The notes beneath the pieces are model-generated. The model ran no database searches and was not told where the DNA came from. It saw only the letters and a program-made list of their open reading frames with translations. From Cercis canadensis (lineage: Eukaryota; Streptophyta; Magnoliopsida; Fabales; Fabaceae), in assembly GCA_003255065.1 (NCBI GenBank), contig QAOA01005747.1:221556-285555 (forward strand): 64,000 bases of DNA, read 5' to 3'. How positions within the stretch are numbered: the stretch's first letter is position 1; each line of letters begins with the position of its first letter. Of this stretch, positions 1 to 12,084 are shown in pieces. Made by a program: the position numbers and the translations under genes.

Positions 1-328
1 TGGTCTATTTAGGGGTTTTGGCAATTAATTGGAGGTCCTAAATTCAAAACTCAATGGTCTCACGTACCAGAAAAGAGGTAACACTCATTAAAATTGTTAA
101 GGGTACAATGCAAATGTTGGTGATCACATAAGTATTTTTCATTTTCTTCTAGATCCTATTACTAAGTATGGAAAAAGTATTACTTCTCTTATTTTCATAT
201 CTACAATATAATCAACTAAAGCATATATTCTATTACTAAGTTAATTAAGCATATTAATTTTACTTTTTGACTGGTGGTGTAAGAAGCTTCGGAGTCAAAG
301 CCAAAGAAGGACAACTTAATTTGGTATA
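1..328. other. Unannotated flanking sequence
   Basis: AT-rich sequence with no credible reading frame, RNA gene or transposon terminus that I can see. It ends at the left copy of the 71-bp direct repeat. Confidence 0.5.
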
Positions 329-399
329 GAATCTAGGGGAAGTAGGCATTAATTATCGCAATAAAGTATAGCATATTATTAATTTATCCGTTATTCAAT
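329..399 (+). repeat. 71-bp direct repeat, left copy
   Basis: Begins GAATCTAGGGGAAGTAGGCA and ends GTTATTCAAT. The same 71 bp recur at 5160-5230 with two substitutions. The two copies tightly bracket the 401-5159 element, but they are far longer than the 5-bp duplication an LTR-retrotransposon integrase makes. Confidence 0.9.
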
Positions 400-470
400 A
401 TGTCATAATGTACCCAGAGGTCGCTATAACGCGAATGACTAAATAAAAAGAAATTTAGTTTTCGAAATAA

Positions 471-780
471 AAACTCTGGAATCGCCACTAATTGTATTAA
501 AAATTGAAAAACCCCTTTTATTTTCAAAATTTGGTCTACGAACTAAGTAGAATTCGGGAGTCTAATTGTGTATAGGGAATGTGTTAGGCATCCTACAACA
601 CCCGTCTAAAAGACGGTTACCTAAAATTAATTGTGCAAATTAAATCATGGCCAAATTGTGCTTATTTTATCCCTAAATGAAAACAAAAGGAAAATGGATG
701 ATTATTTAAACCTGGACTTGATTCGTCACTCTCAAATGCCTACGTATCCTAATTAGGGATCAAAGTCCACGTAGTTCGTA
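471..780. repeat. Conserved leader segment of the Tat-like LTR
   Basis: Contains the phrases 'ggaatcgccactaatt', 'gggagtctaattgtgta' and 'ccctacaac/acccgtc'-like text. Recognisable counterparts occur at 43160-43330 and, more weakly, near 19030-19060, which marks three related LTRs in this window. Confidence 0.6.
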
Positions 781-2699
781 AGACGGTTCAAAAACTTAAA
801 GAAAAATTTCATTTTCAAAAACCAAATTAAAAAAAAAATGTTCATTTCATTTTTCTTTATCTTTTTATTTATTCTTTGCTTTAATCGTAAAAAAAATAAA
901 CTAAATAAAAAAACATGCAACCAATATGAATTGCGAATAATTGTAAATTTGCTATGCATGAATTTAATCGCATCCTAAATTTTTACACTTTGTTCCCACG
1001 CTTCTTGGTTTTCAAAGTGGCGTTTATCCTTATCTCGGGCGAATAGAAGAGTCATCCCTATTGTGGTAAGTCACCCCTATCCCTCCCTTGATAAGTAAGG
1101 GGTCTATGGATGAGCTACGAACAGATAAATATTATATGAATGCACATGCGTGACTTTACAAATTTATACAATTTTTTGGGGAGAGGGAATTGAAATACAA
1201 TCATGAAATAAAAAAAAAAAAAATGACCCTCTAGTCAAGCGTCTCCAACTTGTCTCCAAACTTCTAGATCAAAATGGAGCTCCACTTGCCTCACATAGAC
1301 TCGTCAAAATCAATATAGAAAGGAAAAGGACTCATGAAAATATCAAACCACAAAAAAATGAGAATAAAGTTAGTTGACGATATAAAAAAGAAACAACTTA
1401 AACAATCATTACCATTAAAATAATTTTTTTGGCAGGAAAAAAAAACTAACATCCAAAAAAAGGCTACGCAAAAATAAGAAAATAAAATCCGCAGAATAAC
1501 ATCTATAGAGCCAAAGGGCAACAAGTGAACCAATCAACCACAGCAGGGCAGCAATTATTTTTCCAAGACAAAATGATGCACAATTAGAGCATAGGACAGC
1601 CCCTAAGATGGGTCAAAATAATGCTAAAGCAGCCAAGAAAAAGAATGCATAAAATAGTCCCTTAAACCAGTAAAAATAGCACCATGAAGTATATGAAACA
1701 GCCAATGAAATGACATGCAGCAACCTTTGAATGATGCAGAAACAGCCAGTAAAACAAGACCAGTAACAGTCTAAAAAAAATGCAAAAATAGCATGGAGAT
1801 AATTGCAGAAATAACCTTAAAACAATGAACATGACAGTGAACCAAAAGACATTGATATTAAAATAAGCAATCTATTTAAAATGGAGCAGAAAATAACAAG
1901 AACAAACAAATGTGCAGAGGAGTAAGTCAAGACTCAAATCGAATCAAATTGGCGAGAATTTAGAAATATAACAAAAGCAATCCACCAAAGATACAACATG
2001 CTGCATCAACTAGAAATTGACTTGATCCAAATGCAAAGCCATGCTATTTTCCTTTTGATAAAGTTCAACATAACATAAGACATATTTCCAAGAAGAATTC
2101 TCTAATTCTCCTTCATGAATAAGCCATTTGAGCTTTCCACAAAATTAACTATACCCATGTATTTGGATATAGTGATCATGGGATGATATCAATGCCTAAA
2201 ACTTTCTAAGACATTTGTGGGACAGCCATCATTTTGAGCTCAGACCAAGCAGCAAATGCCAAAAAAAGGAGTAAAAGTCAAAATGTCAAGAACCCAAAAA
2301 TTTTAGACATGAGGCCACAACGCGATCATGACAACTCCAACAAATCAAATGAAAGCAAGGAATAGCTAAACTGTATGCTAAAAGAAAAATTAAAACTATG
2401 ATAATTTGAACCTCCTCTCTCTTATTACAAGAAAGCAAACAAAATCCAACACACACACATATATATACAGATCCAACATTTGAAAAGTAAATCATATAAT
2501 CCAATACCTCTAAAAATATTTGATAAATAAAATGCTAAACATGTTGAATGGTCAGGTAGCCATAAATTCAAACAGAAGCTTCAACCTTAACATAAAGAAA
2601 ATGGACAGCAACTCAAATTGACCCCTAACAAGCTTCAGACCCCAAAATTGAGCTTTGAGGAGATAAATTTATCTAGGCCTTGGCTACTAGCAACGTTGG

Positions 2700-3260
2700 A
2701 AAACAGAAGTGGAGAAGATTTCTTTCTGCCGCCGTCTTCTTTCTCCTTGCTCTTCACCAAATGCTTCCTCCTTTTTTCCTATTCTTTTCTATTTGCTCTC
2801 AATATTCTATTTCTTGCTCTTTCTTGCCCTATTGCATTTTTTCCTCTTGCTTTGCTCAACTCTCTATGCGTTTTTTTTTTTTTTTCTTTTCCTTTGTTCT
2901 CACCTCCTCAAGAAAATGCTCTCCCCTCTATGAAAGGTTCTCTCACTCTCTTTTCTTTTCTGCTCTACTCACGTCCCCTAGATAAAAGAATCCTCCTTGC
3001 TTTTTTATTTCCTTTTGCACCTTCTCTTTACTAGAACTTTCCTCTCTACCTTCCTATTCTCTTTTTTGTCTTTTTCTGAAAAAAAAATCTCACATGCACC
3101 TCTCTCTCGTTCTTATCTTCTTTTATTTTTTCATTCTTTTTTATTGTCTTTTTTCTCCAAAAGTCTTACACGTACCTCCAAAACTCAACTCGTTCAAGCG
3201 TATCCTTTCTCATTGTCGGTTAAATTCTCTCTTTCTCTCTCTTTTTTCTTTTTCACATGA
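2700..3260. repeat. CT-rich low-complexity stretch in the LTR
   Basis: A pyrimidine-rich tract on the plus strand with many TTTTCTTT and CTCTCT runs. Open frames here translate to Phe/Leu/Ser-rich low-complexity peptides and are not credible genes. Comparable CT-rich tracts lie at 46380-46506 and 51352-51500, in the matching place of the relative that the CACTA element interrupted. Confidence 0.7.
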
Positions 3261-4434
3261 TGAAATCTCAAACTCCTTTACAATCGTAGGCTCAAATAAA
3301 TCCTTCTGATTAGCTATTTTACTCTATATTTCTCAACACCCTTTCAAGGTCTCTTTGTTTCATTTATCACTAAAGAAAACCTCTAGCAGATCTCGGGTCC
3401 TGCTTTGATTTAGAAGATATCATTTTGAAATCTAAAAAACCATGCCAATGTGACATACTTTAAAGAAATAGATGAATATGTCATATAAACAATCTACTCA
3501 CGTTTTATTTAAAATAATAATTCAATAATTTTATCATGAAGAGTATGCATAACTAAAAGAAGTAAATTCAATGGATTAACCTATTTTATTTCAACAAGAT
3601 AGAAGGTATACAAAATTTCATAAGATTGAAATTCAAAGAGATATCCTTTAGAATAAAATTTTTCCCCAGCATGGAGTCTTTGAAAAATTGGACTTGCCCT
3701 AATAAGTAGGTGCCTATGAATCCTCAAAGAGGAATCAAAGCCCACGTAGTTCAGGATGAGAGATCCAGAAGCCATATAGAACGAACAATTGTGCCCCAGT
3801 TGTAACTCTATGATGTCCAGCTCTTATTGATTCTCATATTGCAATCGGATCAGACTTTCACTTGACTGGAGAGACATTCATCCTTCCGATGTTGAAATTC
3901 GCTGTTTTTGCTTTCCCATGAGTTTCTTCCCTTATCTCAAACAAACTTTATGTCTTCTTTGATTCATTTTCACACAAACTTTCTTGCAACCTCAAACTCA
4001 CACTTGAATTGCCCTTTCAGGTTTTCAATCCAGTGATTTTTTTTTTTTTGGTGCCCTAACTGTTGCCTAGATTGCCCTTTTAGGTTTTCAATCTAGCAGG
4101 CTTTTTTTTTTATTTTTTTTTACGAGTAATATCTTCTAACTGCGTCAGAGTTTATTGGCTTAGCAAGCTTTTGTCATTCCATATTTGTGAGAATCAAAGC
4201 TCCTCTAGAGAATGCTTGTTTGACAATGTATGGGTCTCAATGAGTTAGGGCCCATTTTCCTCGCGCATCTTCTTGATGAGGTAAGACCTTTCTCAAAACT
4301 AAATCTCCTGGTTGAAACTCTCAAGGTCGAACCTTTTTGTTGAATGCTCTAGTCATTCTTTGTTAGTACAATTGCCCATGACAAATTGCAACTAATCTTT
4401 TCTCTTCAATCATGTTCAGTTGCTCATATCTACC

Positions 4435-4762
4435 TCATGCCCATTCTGATTCTTCTAATTCAATTTCCATTAAGACTCTTAGAGAGGGAATTTCTACTTC
4501 TATAGGAGTAACGGCTTCCATGCCATACACCAAAGAACACGACATTGCCCCAGTTGACGATCGAACGGCTATGTGATAAGCGTGCAAAGCATAAGGAAGC
4601 ATTTCATGCCAGTCTCTGTAGGTCACCACCATATTTTCCACTATCTTCTTGATGTTTTTGTTCACAGCTTCTACTGCTCCATTCATCTAAGGTCTATATA
4701 GTGAAGAATTGTGATGCTTTATCGCAAACTATTTGCACAACTTTTGTATATCCGCACCATTC
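4435..4762 (-). pseudogene. Gypsy integrase C-terminal fragment
   Basis: The minus-strand frame (4435-4686, running on weakly to about 4762) carries the end of a Ty3/gypsy integrase. It includes NGAVEA-NKNIKKI, a DWHEMLPYALHAY block, STGA and LVYGMEAVTPIEVEIPSLRVL. The same block, more complete, lies at 53089-53352. No catalytic core precedes it: at about 4762 the sequence switches to LTR-like DNA, so this is a relic inside a deletion derivative. Confidence 0.85.
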
Positions 4763-5159
4763 AAATTTTCATGCAAACTGTCTTCTTTTGTTTTTTTTCA
4801 TTTTCTTTTATTTTACTTTCTTTTCTCTTTTGTCTTTTTGTGCCTCCAATTGTGCATCTCATTTCAATTCCTTTGCACACACAAAGCATATAGAATCTAG
4901 GGCAACACATAAATTTTATTCTTCCAAAAATAACCCTATGGGTTGAAATACGAAAAAGCCCTATCTAAATCCTCTTTGATATACATGCATGAAAATAAAA
5001 TAATAGGTCATGGGTTTTAAAAAAATGGATCTTTGTCTATTTAAATGGACTTTGAAACAAAATTGAATTTAAAAATGAACACACATTATATTTTATTTTT
5101 ATTTTTATGAAAAATAAAATTCAATAAAAAATCTTCCTAGACAAAAATCGGTGTTTACA

Positions 5160-5230
5160 GAATCTAGGGGAAATAGGCATTAATTATCGTAATAAAGTAT
5201 AGCATATTATTAATTTATCCGTTATTCAAT
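5160..5230 (+). repeat. 71-bp direct repeat, right copy
   Basis: Matches 329-399 with two mismatches and abuts the TACA terminus of the gypsy derivative. Confidence 0.9.
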
Positions 5231-7351
5231 TTTCCCTCAACAGACATGTCCTCTTTGATAAATATGTAGAGGATGGGTTTGGTCGAATCTGACGAATCAA
5301 CTAATTCTCTAGGCACAAATAAAGTTATTTCAGATTCCAAGTTACTACTCGAGTTCAGAGAAAATGCAGAAGAGATTTTTTCCAAGCTCTACTCTGCATG
5401 CATATGTTTGTTTTCGTTTCAGTTTGTCTAAGTCTACAAAATATGGTGTTGCTATATTTGTCGTTATAGTCGCTCATCACAACAAGTATTTATGGAATGC
5501 TACTATATGCATAACCAATGAACACATAATTGCATAGATCCATGTTTATCTTATTACATGAGGCATTGGCAGCTTAGGAATAAAGCTAGCACCTAGGTTT
5601 TCTTAAACACGTTTTCTTTTATCCTTTCCACCTTACTTATTTTTGTTTCTACTTAAATTTTTTAGTTTTTCTATTTTTTCTCAGTTTAACTTTTTTTTTT
5701 TTGGGTAAATCACCTTAATTTATTTATTTTTAACTATGTTTGCTTATAAGCTTTTAATCTTTAATCTTTTTTCTAGTAAAAAATAACTTTTTATATTTTA
5801 AATTATAATTATTATATACTAAAATATAATTCAGTTGGAGATGGTCATAATGTTTATTTTATAAGTTTAAATTATTGTTACTTTATACATACCAAAAAAT
5901 GTATTGTTACTCTAGTAATTAACCTTTTTATTATATAAATTAATGATTACAATTAAAAACTATATATGATATACTATAGAAATATATTATCTCTATTTTT
6001 TAGATCAAACTTATAAATTAACGACATAATATACTTGAATATTTCTTAATACGTATATTCATAAGTACAGTTACTTATTCTATATTTTTCGAAAGTTCTT
6101 TTACTCAAAAACTTTTATTACGCTCATATGTACATCTTAATTATATTACCCGTCGTGTATAATATATTTATAAGTGCCGTAACTAAACTGTTCAGTTTTG
6201 GACGGTTCAAGGGTCTAAACCAGATTGTTTCAATGACCGGGCATTGGTTCGATTGGTTAAACCAGCTGGTCTGGTTCAATTTTTTCAACTTTTAAATATG
6301 CAAATCTTATCTTCATTTTTCTCAACCTAGTTATTATTATGACAAAAAGAGTATCCAAGTCAAAAACAAGGAAGAGATGAAGAGCCATTCCAAACTCATA
6401 TGTCCAACCCAAAGAAAAGGCAGCAGGAGGACCATCAAGAATAGAGCAGCTCAAATCAACGCTAAGTTGGGATCTTCACAATAGATTATGAAAATATTGT
6501 ATCTCAGAGACAAGGGGATCTTCTTCTTTCTTAGTGTTGCATCACACTGTCAAAGCTTCAACTACCATAATGCTGGCATTTGAGGGTTCAGAGGGTGTTT
6601 AATTAGATTATCAGTAAATAGGATTAAGCCAGAGCTATATATAAGTAACATGTGTTGCTCAAGCATGTAAATTGTGGTTTGGTAGTTGATGCTCACAAAC
6701 TGTTGCATAAAATGCCCAAGTAATATAATAATGTCTAAGAGTGAAAAATATTATATTAAGGATAATAAGGTAAAATATACACATAAATGGATTTCTATTC
6801 ATTACCAAATTAGTTCCAAACATGAGAGTTCATTTGTAAATCAATTGAATCCATAATTTTTAAAATTGGTTTGAAACATGAGAATTCATTTATAAATCAT
6901 TTCAAATCAAATTAATTCAATTCATTTCTATTAGAAATTAAAGTGTTCCAAAAATAGTTTTGAGAAAATCTTTTATATGTTTGTTTTTTCTTATTTTCTA
7001 TCTTTTAATTTATGGTTCTACTTCTTGAGGATTTCTTGTGCTGTCTCCAGTACCTTCTTCCTGCTTCATCAATAGTATTTCGTTCTCTATCTCAGAAGAT
7101 AATTATAGATTTAGAAAAGGAAAAGACAAAAAAATTAATAAAAATTAGGATAATATCAAAATTTTAACTACGAGTGAAAACGCAGACTATGCTAGGTAAC
7201 CACAGGGTTTTCCTTGCAAAGGAGCCACAAAACCCCTTTTGATTTGGATTTCAAAATGGTGTGTATTTCAGAATTGAAACTTCTTACCTTATGCTACATT
7301 TATCTTTTAATTTGAAACTAGGCTTTCTGCATAATCAAAAGTACTGTGAAA
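5231..7351. other. Intergenic AT-rich DNA
   Basis: No gene recognised. A segment near 6190-6285 has repeated GGTTNGATTGGTTAAACC-type wording, common in degenerate plant DNA transposons, but no termini could be defined. Confidence 0.5.
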
Positions 7352-7356
7352 GTACA
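7352..7356 (+). other. Target-site duplication GTACA (left)
   Basis: GTACA lies directly before the left LTR (7357) and is repeated directly after the right LTR (12754-12758). This fixes the exact limits of the copia element. Confidence 0.95.
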
Positions 7357-8035
7357 TGTTGTTCCCAAGCCTACAAAATAGAAAATAAAATACAAATAAT
7401 AACAATAGGTTAGAGAAAATTATAGATGTGGCACTAGGATAAGGCACGGATATCTCACTTTCTTTAAGACAATTCACACCTCTCACAAGTGATTTTTAGT
7501 ATATCCACCAGGTGCAGCGAGTTCTAGACGCGTTGCCTCCAGGATACAATAGCCCGGTAGCCACACCGTTTATCCTCCAATATTCTGCACAAATAAGAAG
7601 AAATGACTCTCTCCAACACTCTTCTCTACCCAAGTGTTTACTCACACAATATAAGCAAATAATATGCACACACTACAATTAAGTTGCACTTACAAATGTA
7701 TTTCATACTCATTCCAAATGTAGAAGCACATACACATATATATAGTGTAGTGTACTACCTTTTCAAATTCTAGCTGTTAGCCACAATTAAATAAATATTA
7801 TAAGCTTTTAAAACAAAGAATCAAAATACAAATAAAACAGCCAATTAAAAGCCAAAACCATTCAACCAATTAAAGCATTTCAAAGCATTTTATAATGTAG
7901 TTACAAAACCATAATCGAATAGTTTTAAGGCTAATAACAAAAGCCTTTAAACACAATAAACATAGAGAAGAGAAGTTGTAACATATATAACCGTTAGGCA
8001 TTAAACATATATTTATTTTTAATAAAATACCAATA
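7357..8035 (-). repeat. Copia A 3' LTR
   Basis: Pairs with 12085-12753. On the plus strand it starts TGTTGTTCCC and ends ACCAATA, where the other LTR ends ACCAACA, so its terminal CA dinucleotide has mutated. The neighbouring plus-strand ATCCCCCACTTATTTT is the polypurine tract (AAAATAAGTGGGGGAT on the coding strand). Confidence 0.9.
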
Positions 8036-8604
8036 ATCCCCCACTTATTTTATAAAAAATAAACACAAAACACAAACACGTAGACACTTGGGTAGAGACA
8101 GACTATTATCCATAATAGAGGTAGCATTGCCTTGAACCTCTACTTAGTAAAAATATATATACTTGTTCCAGAGCCAATAGTGGTCTATTGCCTTGAACTA
8201 TGACTGCTTAAGGGAGACAAGATATATATCTTACAAATAATAATCCAAGTGCAATATAGAGCCTTTAGCCCGCACATTAAACCGGCCTTTGTGCGTTATC
8301 CTAGTTTCATGAGTATTATTCGAGAATTAAGCCCTTATTCTCATAAAAGCGGCCCCACTTCACAATACTCATATAAGTGATTCTGTCAAGGGTGCTCTTG
8401 CCATTTTGTGACACCCCACTCTTAAGAGCTACAGAATTCATTAAGAGTTTTAGAAAACTCATCCTCCATTATTTAGCAAGATAGATACACCTACACCTTA
8501 GGGATGGTTTATGAGAAGAGTATTCTCTTAAATATATGGTGTATCCCACACTCATGACTTACTCTATGATTTGTTTTTCCCTTTGAACCTAGTTCTTAGG
8601 ATCT

Positions 8605-9174
8605 TTAATCACTAGGTAAGGTATCCTCATAAGTAGTATGATTTTCTTTGGGCTTCAACCACATCCCTCTTGATGTAGTCCAAACCTTTTCTCTATTTAG
8701 AAATTTTGTTAACGGATCCACAAGATTATTCTCTGATCTTACATAGCTCACATGTATGGTACTATTATTTATGTAAGATTTCACAATATTATGTTTCCTC
8801 CTTATAGGTTTGGATTTACCATTATAGTAACTATTTTGTACTCTACCAATAGCAACAGTATTATCATAATGTATCAATATAGGTGGTATTGGTTTTTCCC
8901 AAATAGAAATTTCATATAATAAATCTCTCAATCAGCTAGCCTCACCACTAGCTACTGCTAGAGCAATAAGCTTAGCTTCTATGGTTGAGTTTGCAATTAT
9001 TTGTTGTTTCTTAGATTTCCAACAAATTGCACAACCACCCAAAGTAAATATGTAACCAAAAGTACAAAGAGAGTCACCTGATGTATCGTAATCAGCATCA
9101 GCATAAGCTTCAACCACAGTTGGATATCTTTTATAAAATAAACCATAATTTTTAGTACCACATAGATATCTCAT
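8605..9174 (-). pseudogene. Copia A RNase H domain
   Basis: Two consecutive frames in register encode the copia RNase H. The first has the DADYDTSGDSLCTFGYIF and WKSKKQQIIANST blocks. The second has the terminal HYDN...AIG, HNIV and LVDPLTKFL blocks. They are separated by a TGA at 8932-8934, where the family has Trp (EASW-LR). The domain degrades the RNA strand during reverse transcription. The stop probably arose by a single G-to-A change. Confidence 0.9.
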
Positions 9175-9192
9175 AATATGGTCAATTTCATG

Positions 9193-10047
9193 TCAATGTT
9201 CTATACTTGGTTTAATAGTAAATCTATTAAGTAGTCCAACTGCAAATGCAATATCAGGTCTTGTACAATTAGTTAAATAACGAAGACTCCTAACAATGCT
9301 AGCATATTCCTCTTGTTTCACTATAAATCTATCCTCCGTAGTAGGATATAAACTAACATTAGCAGATAAAGGAATTAGGACATGCTTAGCATTATTATAA
9401 CCAAATTTGTTCAAAACTTTCTCTACATAATGAGATTGATCAAGAAAAATTCCATCATGCATTCTAGTGATTCTCATGCCAAGAATAACATTTGCTTCAC
9501 CAAGATCTTTCATGCTAAAATTATTATGAAGCAAATTTTTAATACCTTCTATTATAGATAAGCTTGTACCAAAAATTAACAAATCATCCACATACAAACT
9601 TATAATAACATGAGAATTATCAACACATTTGAAATACAAACATTTATCACATTCACTAGATTTAAAACTATTTTCAAGCATACATAAATCAAATTTCTCA
9701 TGTCATTGCTTAGGAGCTTGTTTAAGTCCATACAAAGACTTAACTAATCTGCATACCTTATTCTCTTGGCCTTCCACAACAAAACCTTCAGGTTGTTGCA
9801 TATATATTTCTTCATCTAAATCTCCATTCAAAAAAGTTGTCTTTACATCCATTTGATGAATATACATTTTATGAATAACAGCAATAGCAATCAACAATCT
9901 TATGGATGTAATCCTAGCAACTGGAGAAAAAGTATCAAAGAAATCTAAATCTTCTTTTTGATTAAAACCCTTAGCCACCAACCTGGCTTTGTATTTTTCT
10001 ATAGTGCCATCAGGTTTCAACTTTTTTCTTAAAGCCAATACAACCAA
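9193..10047 (-). pseudogene. Copia A reverse transcriptase
   Basis: Carries the copia RT signature. The fingers/palm part is [20 protein letters not shown], then [20 protein letters not shown] and [11 protein letters not shown]. The catalytic SLYVDDLLIFGT follows in the next frame segment (9193-9681). The two parts are in register and split by TGA at 9703-9705, where Trp is expected. A second TGA at 9193-9195 also replaces Trp. The enzyme cannot be made as one protein. Confidence 0.92.
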
Positions 10048-11351
10048 TAGCTACACAACCAGGAGGCAAATCAACTAATTTCCATGTTTTATTAGATACA
10101 AGAGATTTCATTTCATCATTTATTGCTTCTTTCCAGAAAATAGAATCATATGATACTAAGGCTTCTTGCAAAGAACTTGGAATATCCTCCACATTATAAA
10201 TTATATAATCATGACCAAAATATTTTTTCACTCTAGCTCTTTTACTCCTTCTAGGCTCCATTTCAAAATTTCTTTTAATTTGTAAAGAAGTAGAAGGCGT
10301 AGAAGAGTGAGGTTCATTTTTATTTAAAAATCCTTGGCCCCCACTATTTTTTAAATTAAAAGGAAATTTATTTTCATGAAAAATAGCATCACTTGATTCT
10401 ATAATCACATTGTGTTCAAGATCAAAAAATTTATATGTTGTACTATTCAAAGTATAACCAACAAAAGTACAAGAAGAAGCTTGAGCACCCAATTTAGATC
10501 TTTTCGGATCTACAATCCTCACATAGGCTAAACAGCCACAAACTTTAAAATAACTCAAATTAGGCTTATGTCCTTTCCATAACTTAAAAGGAGTTTTAAA
10601 AAGTTGTTTGTGAGGAACACGGTTAAGAACATAACAAGCAGTCAAAATAGCTTCACCCCAAAAACTATATGGAGCACCTGAATGTAAAAGCATAGAATTT
10701 GTAAGATTAATAAGAGTTCTATTTTTACGTTCAACAACTCCTTTAGAGACAGGTGAATAAGGAGGAGTAACTTCATGAATAATTTCTAAACTTTGAATAA
10801 AATTATTCAATTCATTTGATTCATATTCTCTTTCTCTATCACTTTGAAAACGCTTTATTTTTTTTTCCAAATTGATTTTCAACTTCATTTAGAAAATTTT
10901 TTAATTTCTCAAAAGCTTCACTTTTATGTGCCATCAAATATACATAAGTATATTTTGAAAAGTCTTCTATAAAAGTGATAAAATACTTTTTCCCTCCACG
11001 AGTCAAAACACCATCAAATTCACAAATATCAGTATGAATTAAATCCAAAAATTCAGAATCTCTTGTTACATTCTTGTGAGATCCTCTTGTGATTTTTGAC
11101 ATACTACAAAAATTACATTTTTCAAAATCTTTGCTCAATTTAGGAATTAATCTTAAGTTATCCATCATTTGCACATATTTGCTATTTATATGACATAAAC
11201 GCTCATGCCAAAAATTTAAAGAAGAAAACATATAAACAGAACTTGAAGATATATTATTCATGTCAACATTCAATTTGAACATACCATCACTAGCATACCC
11301 TTTGCCCACAAACATTCCATTCTTAGTAATTACATATTTGATCAGATTCAA
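10010..11351 (-). pseudogene. Copia A integrase
   Basis: 10839-11351 encodes the zinc-binding pre-integrase region (WHERLCH...CNFCSMSK) and the start of the DDE core (DLIHTDICEFDG, FITFIEDFSKYTYVYL). 10010-10888 is in another frame and holds the rest of the core (SDREREYESNE, then GVVERKNRTLINL) and the GKPN-type C-terminal part ending in the SLQEAL block before RT. The frame change lies in an A-rich run near 10860. RT then continues in yet another frame near 10020. Integrase would insert the cDNA; here it is broken by two frameshifts. Confidence 0.9.
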
Positions 11352-12049
11352 TAATTTGTTTGAAGCCAGTCTTATTGAGGAGATATGAAGACATAAGATT
11401 CTTCTTTATTTGGGGGGTATAGAGCACATTCTTTAGAGTGAGAGCACGCCCAGAAGTAAAACTCAATTCCACATCACCTTCACCCAAAATTTTGGTAGTA
11501 TGAGCATCACCAAGCATTATTTCTTTAGGATTCTCATAAGGTTTGTACACCTTGAACCAATCCTTTTCAAAACAAACATGCCTAATAGCACCAAAATCGG
11601 CCCACCAACCTTTAGACCCTTCAAGCATGTTAATTTCAGTAATCATAGCCACAAGTGGCTCTTCAGTAACGTTGGCTTGAGGATTAGGCCCACGTTTCCG
11701 GTATCTACAACTTTTTGCAAAATGCCCTTGCTTGCCACAAACAAAACATGAAGAAAGTCTAAAGGGTGATTCATTTCTCTTTTGGGTGAAGTTACCCTTA
11801 TTATTATATAGGCTTTTCTTGTATGATTTTTTTCATCCCTTTTTTATATGCCTTCAAAATAACATATTGAATCTGACATTTAGGCAAAGAATCACTAGTT
11901 CCAAGAGCATGTACCTTGGTAGTAATTGTGGAACTACCATTGCCGTTTTGAGTCATACGCATGTCTTGGCTTCTAGCTTCTTCCTCCACTCTTATGCGAG
12001 GCTTGTTGAGATCACCAACACCTCCATTAGGTTTGATTGTAGGATCCAT
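11323..12049 (-). pseudogene. Copia A gag C-terminus, zinc knuckle and protease
   Basis: 12049 downward reads as the tail of a copia gag linker (PRIRVEEEAR). Around 11712-11752 is a CCHC knuckle, CFVCGKQGHFAKSC, followed by GPNPQANVTEEP. The protease begins at WWADFGAIRHVCF, where the family has D-S-G at the catalytic site. Here the residues read D-F-G, so the aspartic protease is probably inactive. The main capsid portion of gag is absent. The knuckle is in a different frame from the remnant ending near 11804. Confidence 0.88.
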
Positions 12050-12084
12050 GAAAAATAAGTCTAGATTTGAATATGTCTTAAAAT

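Larger units (their letters stand above)
401..5159 (-). mobile_element. Internally deleted Ty3/gypsy (Tat/Ogre-like) element
   Basis: The left end reads TGTCATAATGTACCCAGAGG and the right end GGTGTTTACA, so it has TG...CA termini. The same pair of ends (TGTTACAACGTACTCAAAGG and GGTGTCTACA) bounds the longer relative at 43090-51869. The order inside is an LTR-like leader, an A-rich stretch, a CT-rich stretch (about 2700-3260), a 3' noncoding segment matching 52240-53080, an integrase C-terminal fragment on the minus strand, then an LTR end. Gag, protease and reverse transcriptase are absent, so this is a deletion derivative. Assignment to Tat/Ogre rests on the relation to the gypsy element at the right of the window. 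Confidence 0.65.

Noticed and set aside
2618..3309. Overlapping open frames of 71-138 codons in plus orientation
   Set aside because: All lie in CT-rich low-complexity DNA and encode Phe/Leu/Ser-rich peptides with no domain; same composition recurs in the related LTR.
329..5230. 71-bp repeats as a target-site duplication
   Set aside because: LTR-retrotransposon integrases make 4-6-bp duplications; the repeats need another explanation.
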